Shown: positions 17,015 through 25,215 of the stretch, piece after piece | How positions within the stretch are numbered: position 1 is the stretch's first letter | How the letters are laid out: the number at the start of each line of letters is the position of its first letter | Assembly: GCF_900163635.1 (NCBI RefSeq) | Contig: NZ_FUID01000026.1 | Coordinates: 1 to 64,000, forward strand | Origin: Leucobacter sp. 7(1) | Lineage (GTDB): Bacteria; Actinomycetota; Actinomycetes; Actinomycetales; Microbacteriaceae | DNA length: 64,000 bases | Direction of reading: 5' to 3' | The notes under the pieces: generated by a model | Told to the model about the DNA's origin: nothing | Database searches by the model: none | What the model saw: only the letters and a program-made list of their open reading frames with translations | Position numbers and translations under genes: made by a program

Positions 17015-18073
17015 GTGAGGACGGACGGACAGCAGCCGAACAGCGTGCGCGTTGCGTGGCGTACCGTGCTGCGCGCGGTGGGCCGCGTGCTCGCTCGGGT
17101 TGTCCCCGTGATGATCGGCGTGGTTGTCGCCGTGTTTTTCCTCCTTCGCATGGTGCCGGGGGATCCGGCGGCCATGATCCTCGGCGACCGTGCGACGCCG
17201 CAGTCGATCGCCGCGCTCCGCGTGCAACTGGGCCTCGATCTGCCGCTGTGGCAGCAGTTCACCGACTTCTGCTGGGGCCTGATCACCCGGTTCGACACGG
17301 GGAACTCCCTCGTCACCGGCGTCTCCACGCGTGAGTTGATCCTCGCGAAGGCACCCGTCAGCCTCGGCATCGTGGTGCTCGCCGTGGTGCTCGCGATCCT
17401 GATCGCGGTGCCGCTCGCGGTGACGGCCGCACTGCGCCAGGACGGCTGGGCCGATCACGTGATCCGCATCCTTCCCGCCGTGGGGATGGGGATGCCACTG
17501 TTCTGGATCGGCCTGCTGCTCATCATCGTGTTCGGGGTGCAGCTGCGCTGGTTCCCGGTTGGCGGTGTGGGGACGGGGCCCGGGGAGCCACTGCGCAGCC
17601 TGTTCCTGCCGGCGCTCGCTGTCGCGCTCGGGATGGCCCCGCCGCTGATCCGCTCGCTGCGTGCGCAGCTCATCGAGGTGCTGAACGCGGACTTTGTGAC
17701 GACACTGCGGGCTGCCAGGGTCCCGGAGCGCCGGATCGTGTTTCGGCACGTGCTGCGCGGGGCAGCGCTGCCCACCCTGACGCTGCTGAGCGTCAACACT
17801 GCCTACTTGATCGGTGGCACGCTCGTCGTGGAGAAAGTGTTCGGCATCAACGGGCTCGGCACCCTGCTATTTCAGTCGATCGGGACGCGAGATTTCCCGG
17901 TGGTGCAGGGCATCGCGCTGTACTGCGCGGTGCTGGTGGTCGTGGTGACGACGCTCGCGGGGGTGCTGTCGGCGGTGCTGGATCCGCGCCTGCGCGCGGC
18001 GGACGCGGCGGACGCCCTGGCCGGTGCCGCGGACGCCCCAGCGCAGCTGCCCACGGGCGGGGCAGCACGGTGA
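17015..18073 (+). CDS. ABC importer permease, DppB type (second set)
   Basis: About 352 residues, with DppB-like spans starting RVVPVMIGVVVAVFFLLRMV and the motif GDPAAMILGDRATPQSI. The open frame begins earlier, at 16910, but would then include the hairpin at 16954-16992. I chose the GTG at 17015, after GAGGA; GTG at 17012 is nearly as good. The C-terminus has an Ala-rich tail (AADAADALAGAADAPAQ). It overlaps the next gene by GTGA, so it is translationally coupled to its partner. Confidence 0.85.
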   Translation: MRTDGQQPNSVRVAWRTVLRAVGRVLARVVPVMIGVVVAVFFLLRMVPGDPAAMILGDRATPQSIAALRVQLGLDLPLWQQFTDFCWGLITRFDTGNSLVTGVSTRELILAKAPVSLGIVVLAVVLAILIAVPLAVTAALRQDGWADHVIRILPAVGMGMPLFWIGLLLIIVFGVQLRWFPVGGVGTGPGEPLRSLFLPALAVALGMAPPLIRSLRAQLIEVLNADFVTTLRAARVPERRIVFRHVLRGAALPTLTLLSVNTAYLIGGTLVVEKVFGINGLGTLLFQSIGTRDFPVVQGIALYCAVLVVVVTTLAGVLSAVLDPRLRAADAADALAGAADAPAQLPTGGAAR

Positions 18074-20520
18074 GGGCCGCGAGCTGGCGGCGCGCTGCCG
18101 CATCTCCCGCGTTCGTGATTGGCGCGAGCCTTACCCTCGCGCTCCTCGCTGCGGCGTTCTTCGCGCCGGTGATCGCGCCCGCAGACCCCGCCGCGCAGAA
18201 TCTCACGGGCGGCCTCCTGCCGCCCTCCGCCGAGCACTGGTTCGGCACGGACCAGCTCGGCCGTGACGTATTTTCGCGGATCCTGTTCGCCGCCCAAACC
18301 GATCTCCGGCTCGCGGTCACCGCGGCCTTTGCCCCGTGTGTTATCGGGGTCACGGTCGGATTGATCTCCGGATACTTCGGCGGAGCGACCGACTGGATTG
18401 CTGCGCGGGTTACCGACACGGTGATCGCGTTCCCCTTCTACGTGCTCGTGATCGCCATCGTCTTCGCCGTTGGCGCGGGGGAGGGCGGCATTATCCTCAC
18501 CTTCGCGCTCGTCGGGTGGGTGGGGTACGCCCGCGTGCTGCGCGCCATGACGGCGGCACTGCGCGAATCCGGCTGGGTGCAGGCGGCCCGGGGCGGCGGG
18601 CTCTCCCACGCGCGGGTGCTGCTGCGCCACGTGCTGCCGAACGTGCTGCCGCAGGCAATCGTGCTGCTCGCTACCGAGATCGTCCTGATCATGGTCGCGA
18701 TCGTGACGCTCGGCTATCTTGGACTCGGGATCCAGCCACCCACCCCGGACTGGGGCACCATGATCGCGGACTCCCAGCAGTTTGTGACGACGCACTGGTG
18801 GCTACCGACGTTCCCGGGCCTCGCGGTGGTGCTGACGGGAATCGCGTTCTCCCTGCTCGGCGACGGAATCGGGGACGTGCTGCGGCTCGATGCCGGGCGC
18901 GGAGGGCGTGCGCGGGGCCGGCGGGCGGCTCGGGCGGTCACGACAGCCGTGGCAGCGCCCGCAGCGCAAGGCACCGGAGCGATTCCCGCGGGAGCGGTGC
19001 GGGTGCGCGGGCTGCGCGTTGTGCCTGTGACGCACCTCGATGCGCCGCCGCTCGTCGACGGCCTCGACCTGGACGTCGCCCCGGGGGAAGCGCTCGGCAT
19101 CGTCGGGGAGTCCGGTTCGGGAAAAAGCCTGACGCTGCGCGCACTGCTCGGCCTGCCGCCGCGCGGCGTGCGGGTCACGGCGTCGGAACTGCGGGTGGGC
19201 GGCCCCGTGGGAATGGTATTCCAGGATCCACTGACCGCGCTGGATCCGCTCACTCGGGTGGGCAGCCAGTTGCGTGCGGCGGTGCAGGCGAGTGCGCCCG
19301 CCGACGCGCCCCGGGACCGAACCCAGTCCACGGAGCGCGTCCGCGAGCTGTTGGAAGCGGTGCAGTTGCCGGATCCCGCCCGGATCGCACGTGCCTACCC
19401 GCACGAGCTCTCGGGCGGCCAGCGACAGCGCGTCGTTATCGCCCTCGCCCTCGCAGGGAACCCGGCGGTGCTGCTCTGCGATGAGCCGACCACCGCCCTC
19501 GACGTGACCGTGCAGCGGGGTGTGCTGGAGCTGCTCGACGAGCTGCGCCGCAACCGCGGACTGACCCTCGTGTTCGTGAGCCACGATCTCGCGGTGGTTG
19601 CGGAACTCTGCGAGCGAATTGTCGTGATGCGTGGGGGCCAAGTGATCGAGGCCGGACCGACCACACGCATCGTGCACACGCCGGGCACCGCGTACACTCG
19701 AGAACTCCTTGAATCCGTGCCGCGGCTCCCGGCGCTGGACACGTCTGCGCCGGTGCCCGTCTTGCGCCCTACCGACAGCCCCCCAGTGCTCGACGTCCGT
19801 GACGTGCGCGTCGCTTACGGGCGCACGCTCGCCGTCACGGGGGCCACATTCGCCCTCCCCGCCGGCACCGCGCTGGGCATCGTGGGCGAGTCTGGTTCAG
19901 GCAAAACCACCCTGGCCCGAGCGATCGCCGGCCAGCTGCGCACGGTGGGCGGCGAGATCCGGCTCGATGGCACGGTACTCGACCCGCGGCGCGGCATCAA
20001 CGAACTGCGAGACATCCAGCTCGTCCCGCAAGATCCGACCTCGTCGCTCAATCCCAGACTCACCGTGCACGACACCCTGAGTGAACTCCTTCGGGTGCAC
20101 CGCGTGGTGCCTCGACCCGAAGTGCCGGCCCGAGTGGGAGGGCTCCTGGAGCGCGTCCGGCTTGATCCGGCGCTCGCCGCCGCATATCCGCACGAACTGT
20201 CCGGGGGGCAGCGGCAACGCGTGGCGCTTGCACGTGCGCTGGCACTCTCCCCACGGGTTCTTGTGGCTGACGAGCCCACGAGCGCGCTCGACGTCGCAGT
20301 GCAGGCGAGCATTATCGAGTTGTTGGGGGAGCTGCAGCGCGAGTTGGGCCTCGGCATCGTGCTCGTCTCTCACGATCTCGCCGTCGTCAATGCGCTGTGT
20401 GATCAGGTGCTGGTGATGCGCGCGGGTCAGGTTGTGGAGACGGCGGGGCGTGAATTCTTCACGCACCCCGGCTCCGCATACGGCCGTGAACTACTCGCGG
20501 CGGTGCCCCGCTTGAGCTGA
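18070..20520 (+). CDS. ABC importer fusion: DppC permease plus two ATPase domains
   Basis: An 816-residue single chain. Residues about 1-280 are a DppC-type permease (FGTDQLGRDVFSRIL and GYLGLGIQPPTPDWG). Residues about 310-555 are a first ATPase (GESGSGKS, LSGGQRQRVVI, LLCDEPTTALD). Residues about 575-816 are a second ATPase (GESGSGKTT, LSGGQRQRVAL, VADEPTSALD). All motifs of both ATPases are intact. The separate four-gene layout of the first importer is thus reduced here to receptor, permease and one fused protein. Similar fusions are known in actinobacteria. The frame is continuous, with no sign of a sequencing join. Confidence 0.9.
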   Translation: MRAASWRRAAASPAFVIGASLTLALLAAAFFAPVIAPADPAAQNLTGGLLPPSAEHWFGTDQLGRDVFSRILFAAQTDLRLAVTAAFAPCVIGVTVGLISGYFGGATDWIAARVTDTVIAFPFYVLVIAIVFAVGAGEGGIILTFALVGWVGYARVLRAMTAALRESGWVQAARGGGLSHARVLLRHVLPNVLPQAIVLLATEIVLIMVAIVTLGYLGLGIQPPTPDWGTMIADSQQFVTTHWWLPTFPGLAVVLTGIAFSLLGDGIGDVLRLDAGRGGRARGRRAARAVTTAVAAPAAQGTGAIPAGAVRVRGLRVVPVTHLDAPPLVDGLDLDVAPGEALGIVGESGSGKSLTLRALLGLPPRGVRVTASELRVGGPVGMVFQDPLTALDPLTRVGSQLRAAVQASAPADAPRDRTQSTERVRELLEAVQLPDPARIARAYPHELSGGQRQRVVIALALAGNPAVLLCDEPTTALDVTVQRGVLELLDELRRNRGLTLVFVSHDLAVVAELCERIVVMRGGQVIEAGPTTRIVHTPGTAYTRELLESVPRLPALDTSAPVPVLRPTDSPPVLDVRDVRVAYGRTLAVTGATFALPAGTALGIVGESGSGKTTLARAIAGQLRTVGGEIRLDGTVLDPRRGINELRDIQLVPQDPTSSLNPRLTVHDTLSELLRVHRVVPRPEVPARVGGLLERVRLDPALAAAYPHELSGGQRQRVALARALALSPRVLVADEPTSALDVAVQASIIELLGELQRELGLGIVLVSHDLAVVNALCDQVLVMRAGQVVETAGREFFTHPGSAYGRELLAAVPRLS

Positions 20521-20628
20521 GATCCGGAGCGCCGGATCGCGCCTCCGCCCTCCCCACGCAGAATCGGCCGCGCTGAGGTGCCCCGGGATTGCTACGCTCG
20601 AAGCACAGATCTGTGAAAGGAGACACCC

Positions 20629-21207
20629 GTGGACGGCATCATGAACTGGTTGGACGGCCTGATCGACGGCTCGCTGCTCGCGGGCGGGGTGTTCCTGCTG
20701 ATCGGGATCATCGGCGCCGTGCTGCTCCTGCTATCGCTTGTGCTCGACGGGATTTTCGACGCCTTCGACTTCGGCGACGGCCCGCTGAGCCTCACGACCA
20801 TCGCAGCATTCACCGCCATCTTTGGTTTCACGGCCTTCGCGAGTGTGGGTGCCGGGATGGCGACCCCCGTGGCCGCGGTGGTGGGGGCCCTCGCCGGACT
20901 CGTGGGGGGTCTTGCCGCCTGGTGGCTCACCCGACTGATCCGCGGGGCCGAATCCACGACCGCGCTCAGCGGCGACGACCTCGTCGGCTCGACAGGTTCC
21001 GTGGTGCTCGCGATTCCCGCGGCCGGCCTGGGCGAGGTCGCGCTGACCCGCCACGGCGAGCGGGTGTCACTCTCGGCCTCAGCGGCCGACCCGATCCCGC
21101 GCGGAACGGCCGTGCGTATCGTGCAGGTCATCACCTCGACTTCGGTGCGCGTTGAGCCGATCACCGAGGCAGCATCCGAGCCGCCCACCGCACCACCCAC
21201 GACGTAA
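20629..21207 (+). CDS. NfeD-like membrane protein
   Basis: A 192-residue protein with about four membrane spans (residues 15-110) followed by a small soluble domain (GDDLVGSTGSVVLAIPAAGLGEVALT) of the NfeD OB-fold type. NfeD proteins work with SPFH/flotillin proteins, and a flotillin gene follows directly. The start is GTG, with GAAAGGAG upstream. TACGCT at 20593-20598 is a plausible -10 box. Confidence 0.8.
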   Translation: MDGIMNWLDGLIDGSLLAGGVFLLIGIIGAVLLLLSLVLDGIFDAFDFGDGPLSLTTIAAFTAIFGFTAFASVGAGMATPVAAVVGALAGLVGGLAAWWLTRLIRGAESTTALSGDDLVGSTGSVVLAIPAAGLGEVALTRHGERVSLSASAADPIPRGTAVRIVQVITSTSVRVEPITEAASEPPTAPPTT

Positions 21208-21219
21208 CCCCCCCCCCCC
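21208..21219. repeat. Twelve-base poly-C tract
   Basis: Twelve consecutive C residues begin right after the NfeD stop codon, about 20 bases before the flotillin start. Such tracts are prone to slippage; here it would change the gap, not a reading frame. Confidence 0.9.
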
Positions 21220-21238
21220 ACCACCGAACGGAGACCGG

Positions 21239-22795
21239 ATGTTCCTTGCAAGCCCGGCCATCATTGGCATCTTTGGCGCGGTCATCGCGCTGGTGCTGAT
21301 CGCGCTCGTCATCATCAAGCGCTATCGCATCGCAAAACCCGATGAGGCAATCATCGTGACCGGGGGCAAGGGGAAAGAAGTCGTCGACGCGACGGGCCAG
21401 CGCTCCCGTGATCTCTCCGGCCAGAAGGTCGTGACCGGCGGCGGCGTCTTTGTTGTCCCGTTTGTCCAGAAGTCCTTCACAATCTCGCTGCGTTCGCGCC
21501 GCCTCTCGATCACGACCGAGGCGCAGACAACGGACGGCATTACAATCCAGGCGCAGGCCGTCGCGGTCGTCAAGGTCGGCGGGACTCAGGAAATGATCCG
21601 CGCTGCCGCACAGCGATTCCTCTCGAACTCGGACGAGATCGACGAGTCCACGCAGGAAGTGCTCTCGGGTTCGCTTCGTTCGATCATCGGTGGGCTCACG
21701 GTGCTGCAGATCATCCGCGACCGCGCGGTCGTCGCGCAGAGTGTGCTCGAGGCAGCCGAAGAAGCGCTCACGAAGCAGGGGCTCGTTGTCGATACGCTGC
21801 AGATTCAGGAAATCCGCGACGGGGTTGAATACATCGTCAATATTGGTCGCCCGGAGTCCGCGAAGGTGCGCCAGGCCGCAGACATCGCCGAGACAAACGC
21901 GTATCAGGCATCCCAGGAGGCCAAGATCGCCGCGGAGCGTGTGCTGCTCGACCGCAATCGCGAGCTGAAGTTGCGCCAGGCCGAGATTCAGGTGGAGACC
22001 GACAAGGCAAACGCGCAGGCTGGCGCTGCCGAGCCGCTCGAGCAGGCGATTCAGCAGCAGGCGATTGTTGAGCAGCAGCAGATCACCGCGCAGCGTGAGG
22101 TCGCCCTGCGCACGGAGAAGCTGAACGCCGACGTGCGTGCGGTCGCCGAGGCTGAGGCGTACCGTGTCGAAGCGCTCGCAAAGGCTGAGGCCGCCGCCGC
22201 CGTGTCGGCTGCTGACGGACGGGCACAGTCGGTGGAACGCGAGGGGCTCGCGAGCCGCTCGGCGCGTATCGCCGCGTCCGAGGCGCTCGAGGCTGAGGGC
22301 CGGGCTGAAGCCGCGGCCCTCGAAGCGAAGGGTACGGCTGAGGCCGCCGCGATCGACGCGCGTGCTCGTGCGCTCGAGACGCAGTCGCAGGCCGTGCTGG
22401 CGCAGGAACTCATCCACCTCCTGCCGCAGATCGCGGGCGAGTACGCGCAGGCGATTGGTGCCATCGACAACATGACTGTGGTGTCCGCCGACGGCACCTC
22501 GAAGCTCGCCGGCGACGCGATGGGAAACATCAAGGGCCTGCTCGAGATGGCGCGGGAGACCGTGGGCATCGACCTCGTGGGGATGCTGAATGGCGCGGTG
22601 ACGGGTGGCGCTGCTGGCGCTGCTGCGGGACGTGCCGCGAACTCGGCACAGCCGACAACTGTGGTGGTGCCCGAGCGCGCAGACGAACCGGCGCACGCGG
22701 CCTCCGTGCCCGTGCAGAGGACCGCACCGGAAGCCCCGGCCGCCCCCGCCGTTCCGGCAGATGCGCCGGAGGCACAGGCCGACCGGGCAGAATAG
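21239..22795 (+). CDS. Flotillin/SPFH-domain protein
   Basis: A 518-residue flotillin. It has an N-terminal membrane segment (residues 1-25), an SPFH/band-7 domain (about 30-200), and a long charged Ala/Glu-rich coiled coil (about 215-430) with repeated EAxA patterns. The C-terminus is Ala/Pro-rich. Flotillins scaffold membrane microdomains. The ATG follows CGGAGACC. The gene sits between NfeD and a PH-domain protein, an expected functional group. Confidence 0.9.
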   Translation: MFLASPAIIGIFGAVIALVLIALVIIKRYRIAKPDEAIIVTGGKGKEVVDATGQRSRDLSGQKVVTGGGVFVVPFVQKSFTISLRSRRLSITTEAQTTDGITIQAQAVAVVKVGGTQEMIRAAAQRFLSNSDEIDESTQEVLSGSLRSIIGGLTVLQIIRDRAVVAQSVLEAAEEALTKQGLVVDTLQIQEIRDGVEYIVNIGRPESAKVRQAADIAETNAYQASQEAKIAAERVLLDRNRELKLRQAEIQVETDKANAQAGAAEPLEQAIQQQAIVEQQQITAQREVALRTEKLNADVRAVAEAEAYRVEALAKAEAAAAVSAADGRAQSVEREGLASRSARIAASEALEAEGRAEAAALEAKGTAEAAAIDARARALETQSQAVLAQELIHLLPQIAGEYAQAIGAIDNMTVVSADGTSKLAGDAMGNIKGLLEMARETVGIDLVGMLNGAVTGGAAGAAAGRAANSAQPTTVVVPERADEPAHAASVPVQRTAPEAPAAPAVPADAPEAQADRAE

Positions 22796-22799
22796 AGGC

Positions 22800-23387
22800 A
22801 TGGTTCCCCGCTCAGCCCGCTCGATGACCGCGGAGGTCGACTCCGTGCTCGGACCGGCCCCCGCGAGCTACGCGCAGCCGGAGGTCGTGGTGGTGCGCTT
22901 TCGCCGCCACGGCCGCCGGCTCGTGCTGCCCGTCGTGGTGCTGTGTGTTGTCGCGGCTGTAGCGGGGTTCTGGGTGGGGCGACTTCCCGAGGGATGGATG
23001 AACCTCGCCGCTGCCGCCGGTGCCGTGGCTGTGGGCGTGCTTCTGGGCGTCGCTCCGATCCTGTCCTGGCTGGCCGGGCGCACCACCGTCACGACGCGAC
23101 GCGTGATCGTGCGTAGCGGCCTGTTTGTGCGCCACCGCTCGGAGCTGGCCCTCGCGCGCGTGCGTGAGGTCCGGCAGCGGCGGGGCCTAGGGCAGCGCCT
23201 GTGGGGGACCGGCAGCATCGACCTCCTGCATGGCGCCGAGCGCCTGGTGCTCCAAGATGTTCCGGGGGTGGGCGATACCGCCGAGGCCCTGCAGGAGCTG
23301 ATGGAGCGGAGCTTCGCGGTGGAGAGTCGCCTGCAGCGCGCGAGTGCGGCGGCCTTCCCGGAACACCTGGGCGGCACCGGGGTCTAG
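22800..23387 (+). CDS. Bacterial PH-domain (YdbT-like) membrane protein
   Basis: A 195-residue protein with two membrane spans (about residues 40-90) and a PH-like domain (TTVTTRRVIVRSGLFVRHRSE, then RVREVRQRRGLGQRLWGTGS), typical of YdbT/bPH2 proteins. The start is 4 bases after the flotillin stop, so the three genes form one operon. ATG at 22824 is an alternative start. Function is not established. Confidence 0.8.
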   Translation: MVPRSARSMTAEVDSVLGPAPASYAQPEVVVVRFRRHGRRLVLPVVVLCVVAAVAGFWVGRLPEGWMNLAAAAGAVAVGVLLGVAPILSWLAGRTTVTTRRVIVRSGLFVRHRSELALARVREVRQRRGLGQRLWGTGSIDLLHGAERLVLQDVPGVGDTAEALQELMERSFAVESRLQRASAAAFPEHLGGTGV

Positions 23388-23428
23388 CCCCTGCTTGGCC
23401 AGCCCGGCGCAACAGGCTCCGCCCAACA

Positions 23429-23497
23429 GGTGGCATTTTCGCCTACCCGAGCGAGATTCCCCGATAATTCGGTGGGGCCAGATAAATTGCCTCGATG
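23429..23497 (+). repeat. 69-bp dispersed element, copy C
   Basis: It aligns without gaps to the other copies through CCCGAGCGA in the left half and AGATAAATTGCCTCG at the right end. It again lies between convergent genes. Confidence 0.65.
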
Positions 23498-23509
23498 AGG
23501 CGGGGTGCG

Positions 23510-24097
23510 CTAGCTCGTGCGGGCGATGAGGATGTCGATGAGGTTTCCTGCGATCCCGACGAGGCGCGCGATCTCGTTTTCATCGCGGTCGATCCACCGG
23601 CACTCGGGGTCGCCGACAGGCACGAAGTCCTCGTGACGCTCCCAGACCATCAGCGTGCGCTCCGCACCGAGCACATACTGCTGCCACCAAATCTGCCGCA
23701 GATACTGGCGCGGGATCGTGCGCCACTCCTTGTTCGTGGTCTTGATCTCGGCGAGCTCCAGCGACCCGGTCTCGCGCTGCGTGAGCCCGTCGGGGGTCGC
23801 GAGGTGCCGCATGTCTGCTGCGGCGTGGAACAGGGCCTGGCTCGGGGCGATGCCGTACTCCCGCAGCACCCAGGCGGCAATCTCCGGTTCGCGCGCCTTT
23901 CCGTGTTCGGTGTACACGTTTCCCGTGAAACGGCTCCCGTGGAGCTTCTCGTGCGCGGCGCTCTCGAGCGAGCGAGGCGTCGAGAGTTTCGCGACGTCGG
24001 TGGCCGTGATTCCCTGTGCTCGGGCTCTGAGCCAGGCAAACCGATCAGTTCCGTCGGTGACCACGCGGGCAAGATGATGGGGAATCGGAGCGGACAC
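23510..24097 (-). CDS. YqaJ-type exonuclease
   Basis: About 195 residues of the YqaJ viral-recombinase nuclease family (PD-(D/E)xK fold, related to lambda exonuclease). Visible motifs are GITATDVAKL, the Glu in EHGKAREPEIAAW, the Asp in TPDG, the catalytic ELAEIKT (E-x-K), and QYLRQIWWQQYVLG. I chose the GTG (VSAPIPHH) with GGGAGA upstream; an ATG 19 codons earlier is open. No other phage genes are adjacent, so it is a lone nuclease, possibly domesticated for DNA repair. Confidence 0.82.
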   Translation of the reverse strand: MSAPIPHHLARVVTDGTDRFAWLRARAQGITATDVAKLSTPRSLESAAHEKLHGSRFTGNVYTEHGKAREPEIAAWVLREYGIAPSQALFHAAADMRHLATPDGLTQRETGSLELAEIKTTNKEWRTIPRQYLRQIWWQQYVLGAERTLMVWERHEDFVPVGDPECRWIDRDENEIARLVGIAGNLIDILIARTS

Positions 24098-24337
24098 CCG
24101 TATAGTCTCCCACGACCCCGCGTGTGTGTTGGAGATGGCTGTGAGCTGGCACACAGGCGCGGCCCAGGTGACGCTGGGCTAGGGGTCAGACAAGCCCGGT
24201 AGGATTTCAAGCGAAGTTCCTGCTGGATACCGCAGTTGCCGGGCCAGAGAACACGCCAGCCGAATGGACGTTCCCCCCATACGCGTCGCATTCGTGATTC
24301 CCTACGCATATCCCCCAGAGAGAAGACACTGAGACTT

Positions 24338-25072
24338 ATGGATTCACAACACCTCACCCGAGCAGACGGAGGGAAGATCAGGGCGCTCGTCGTCGATGAC
24401 GAAGAGTCGATCACGCAGTTGATCGCCATGGCCCTGCGTTACGAGGGCTGGGAAGTGGAGACCGCGGAGACCGGTCAGGACGCCACGGATAAGATCGCGA
24501 GCTTCCGTCCGGATGTTGCGGTCCTCGACATCATGCTGCCCGACTTCGACGGCATGCAGCTGCTCTCGCGTATCCGCGCGGCGGGCGAAATGTTCCCGGT
24601 ACTGTTCCTCACCGCACTCGACTCCGTCGAAGACCGCGTCAACGGCCTGACAGCTGGCGGCGACGACTACGTCGTGAAGCCGTTCAGTCTCGAAGAGCTC
24701 ATCGCGCGCCTCCGCGGACTCGTGCGCCGCTCGCAGATCACACTCGCGCAGCAGGCCGATCCGGTGCTGCGCATCGGCGACCTGACGCTCAACGAGGACA
24801 GCTACGAAGTAGAACGCGGCGGTGAGCCGATCACGGTCACTAACACCGAGTTTGAGTTGCTGCGGTACCTCATGCGCAACCCCAACCGGGTTCTCTCCAA
24901 GGCGCAGATCCTGGATCGGGTCTGGGCGTACGACTTCTCCGGAAAGTCCACGGTTGTTGAGCTCTACATCTCCTACCTGCGGAAGAAGATCGACGCCGGC
25001 CGTTCGCCCATGCTGCACACCGTGCGCGGGGCTGGCTACATGCTGAAGGCCGCGGCTCCCACTCAGGGCTAA
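24338..25072 (+). CDS. OmpR/PhoB-family response regulator (orphan)
   Basis: A 244-residue regulator. The receiver domain (about 14-128) has the acidic pair VVDDE, phospho-acceptor Asp64 in VLDIMLPDFDG, and Lys in VVKPF. The C-terminal winged helix (about 145-240) includes TNTEFELLRYLM and STVVELYISYLRKKI. No histidine kinase is adjacent, so its partner must be encoded elsewhere. The ATG has only a weak upstream purine run (AGAGAGAAG). Confidence 0.92.
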   Translation: MDSQHLTRADGGKIRALVVDDEESITQLIAMALRYEGWEVETAETGQDATDKIASFRPDVAVLDIMLPDFDGMQLLSRIRAAGEMFPVLFLTALDSVEDRVNGLTAGGDDYVVKPFSLEELIARLRGLVRRSQITLAQQADPVLRIGDLTLNEDSYEVERGGEPITVTNTEFELLRYLMRNPNRVLSKAQILDRVWAYDFSGKSTVVELYISYLRKKIDAGRSPMLHTVRGAGYMLKAAAPTQG

Positions 25073-25084
25073 GCTGCCGTCACT

Positions 25085-25137
25085 CGGATCCCCCGAAGAG
25101 AGCCCACTGAGCACTCTTCGGGGGATCCGTAGTTTTT
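25085..25137 (+). terminator. Terminator of the response regulator gene
   Basis: A 16-bp perfect stem (CGGATCCCCCGAAGAG with its complement at 25114-25129) is followed by AGTTTTT. Confidence 0.85.
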
Positions 25138-25215
25138 GGCGAGGTTGACCCGATTCGTCCCGATTCCGTGCAGAATCTGCGTTTTCTCTGGACTCCGTCT
25201 TCTAAGCTGAGACCC

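Noticed and set aside
21161-22801. 546-codon frame antisense to flotillin
   Set aside because: It is a shadow of the coiled-coil codons; the flotillin reading is unambiguous.
24155-24337. Riboswitch or structured leader before the response regulator
   Set aside because: I found no conserved pairing or known motif; only a possible -10 box (TAGGAT at 24200).
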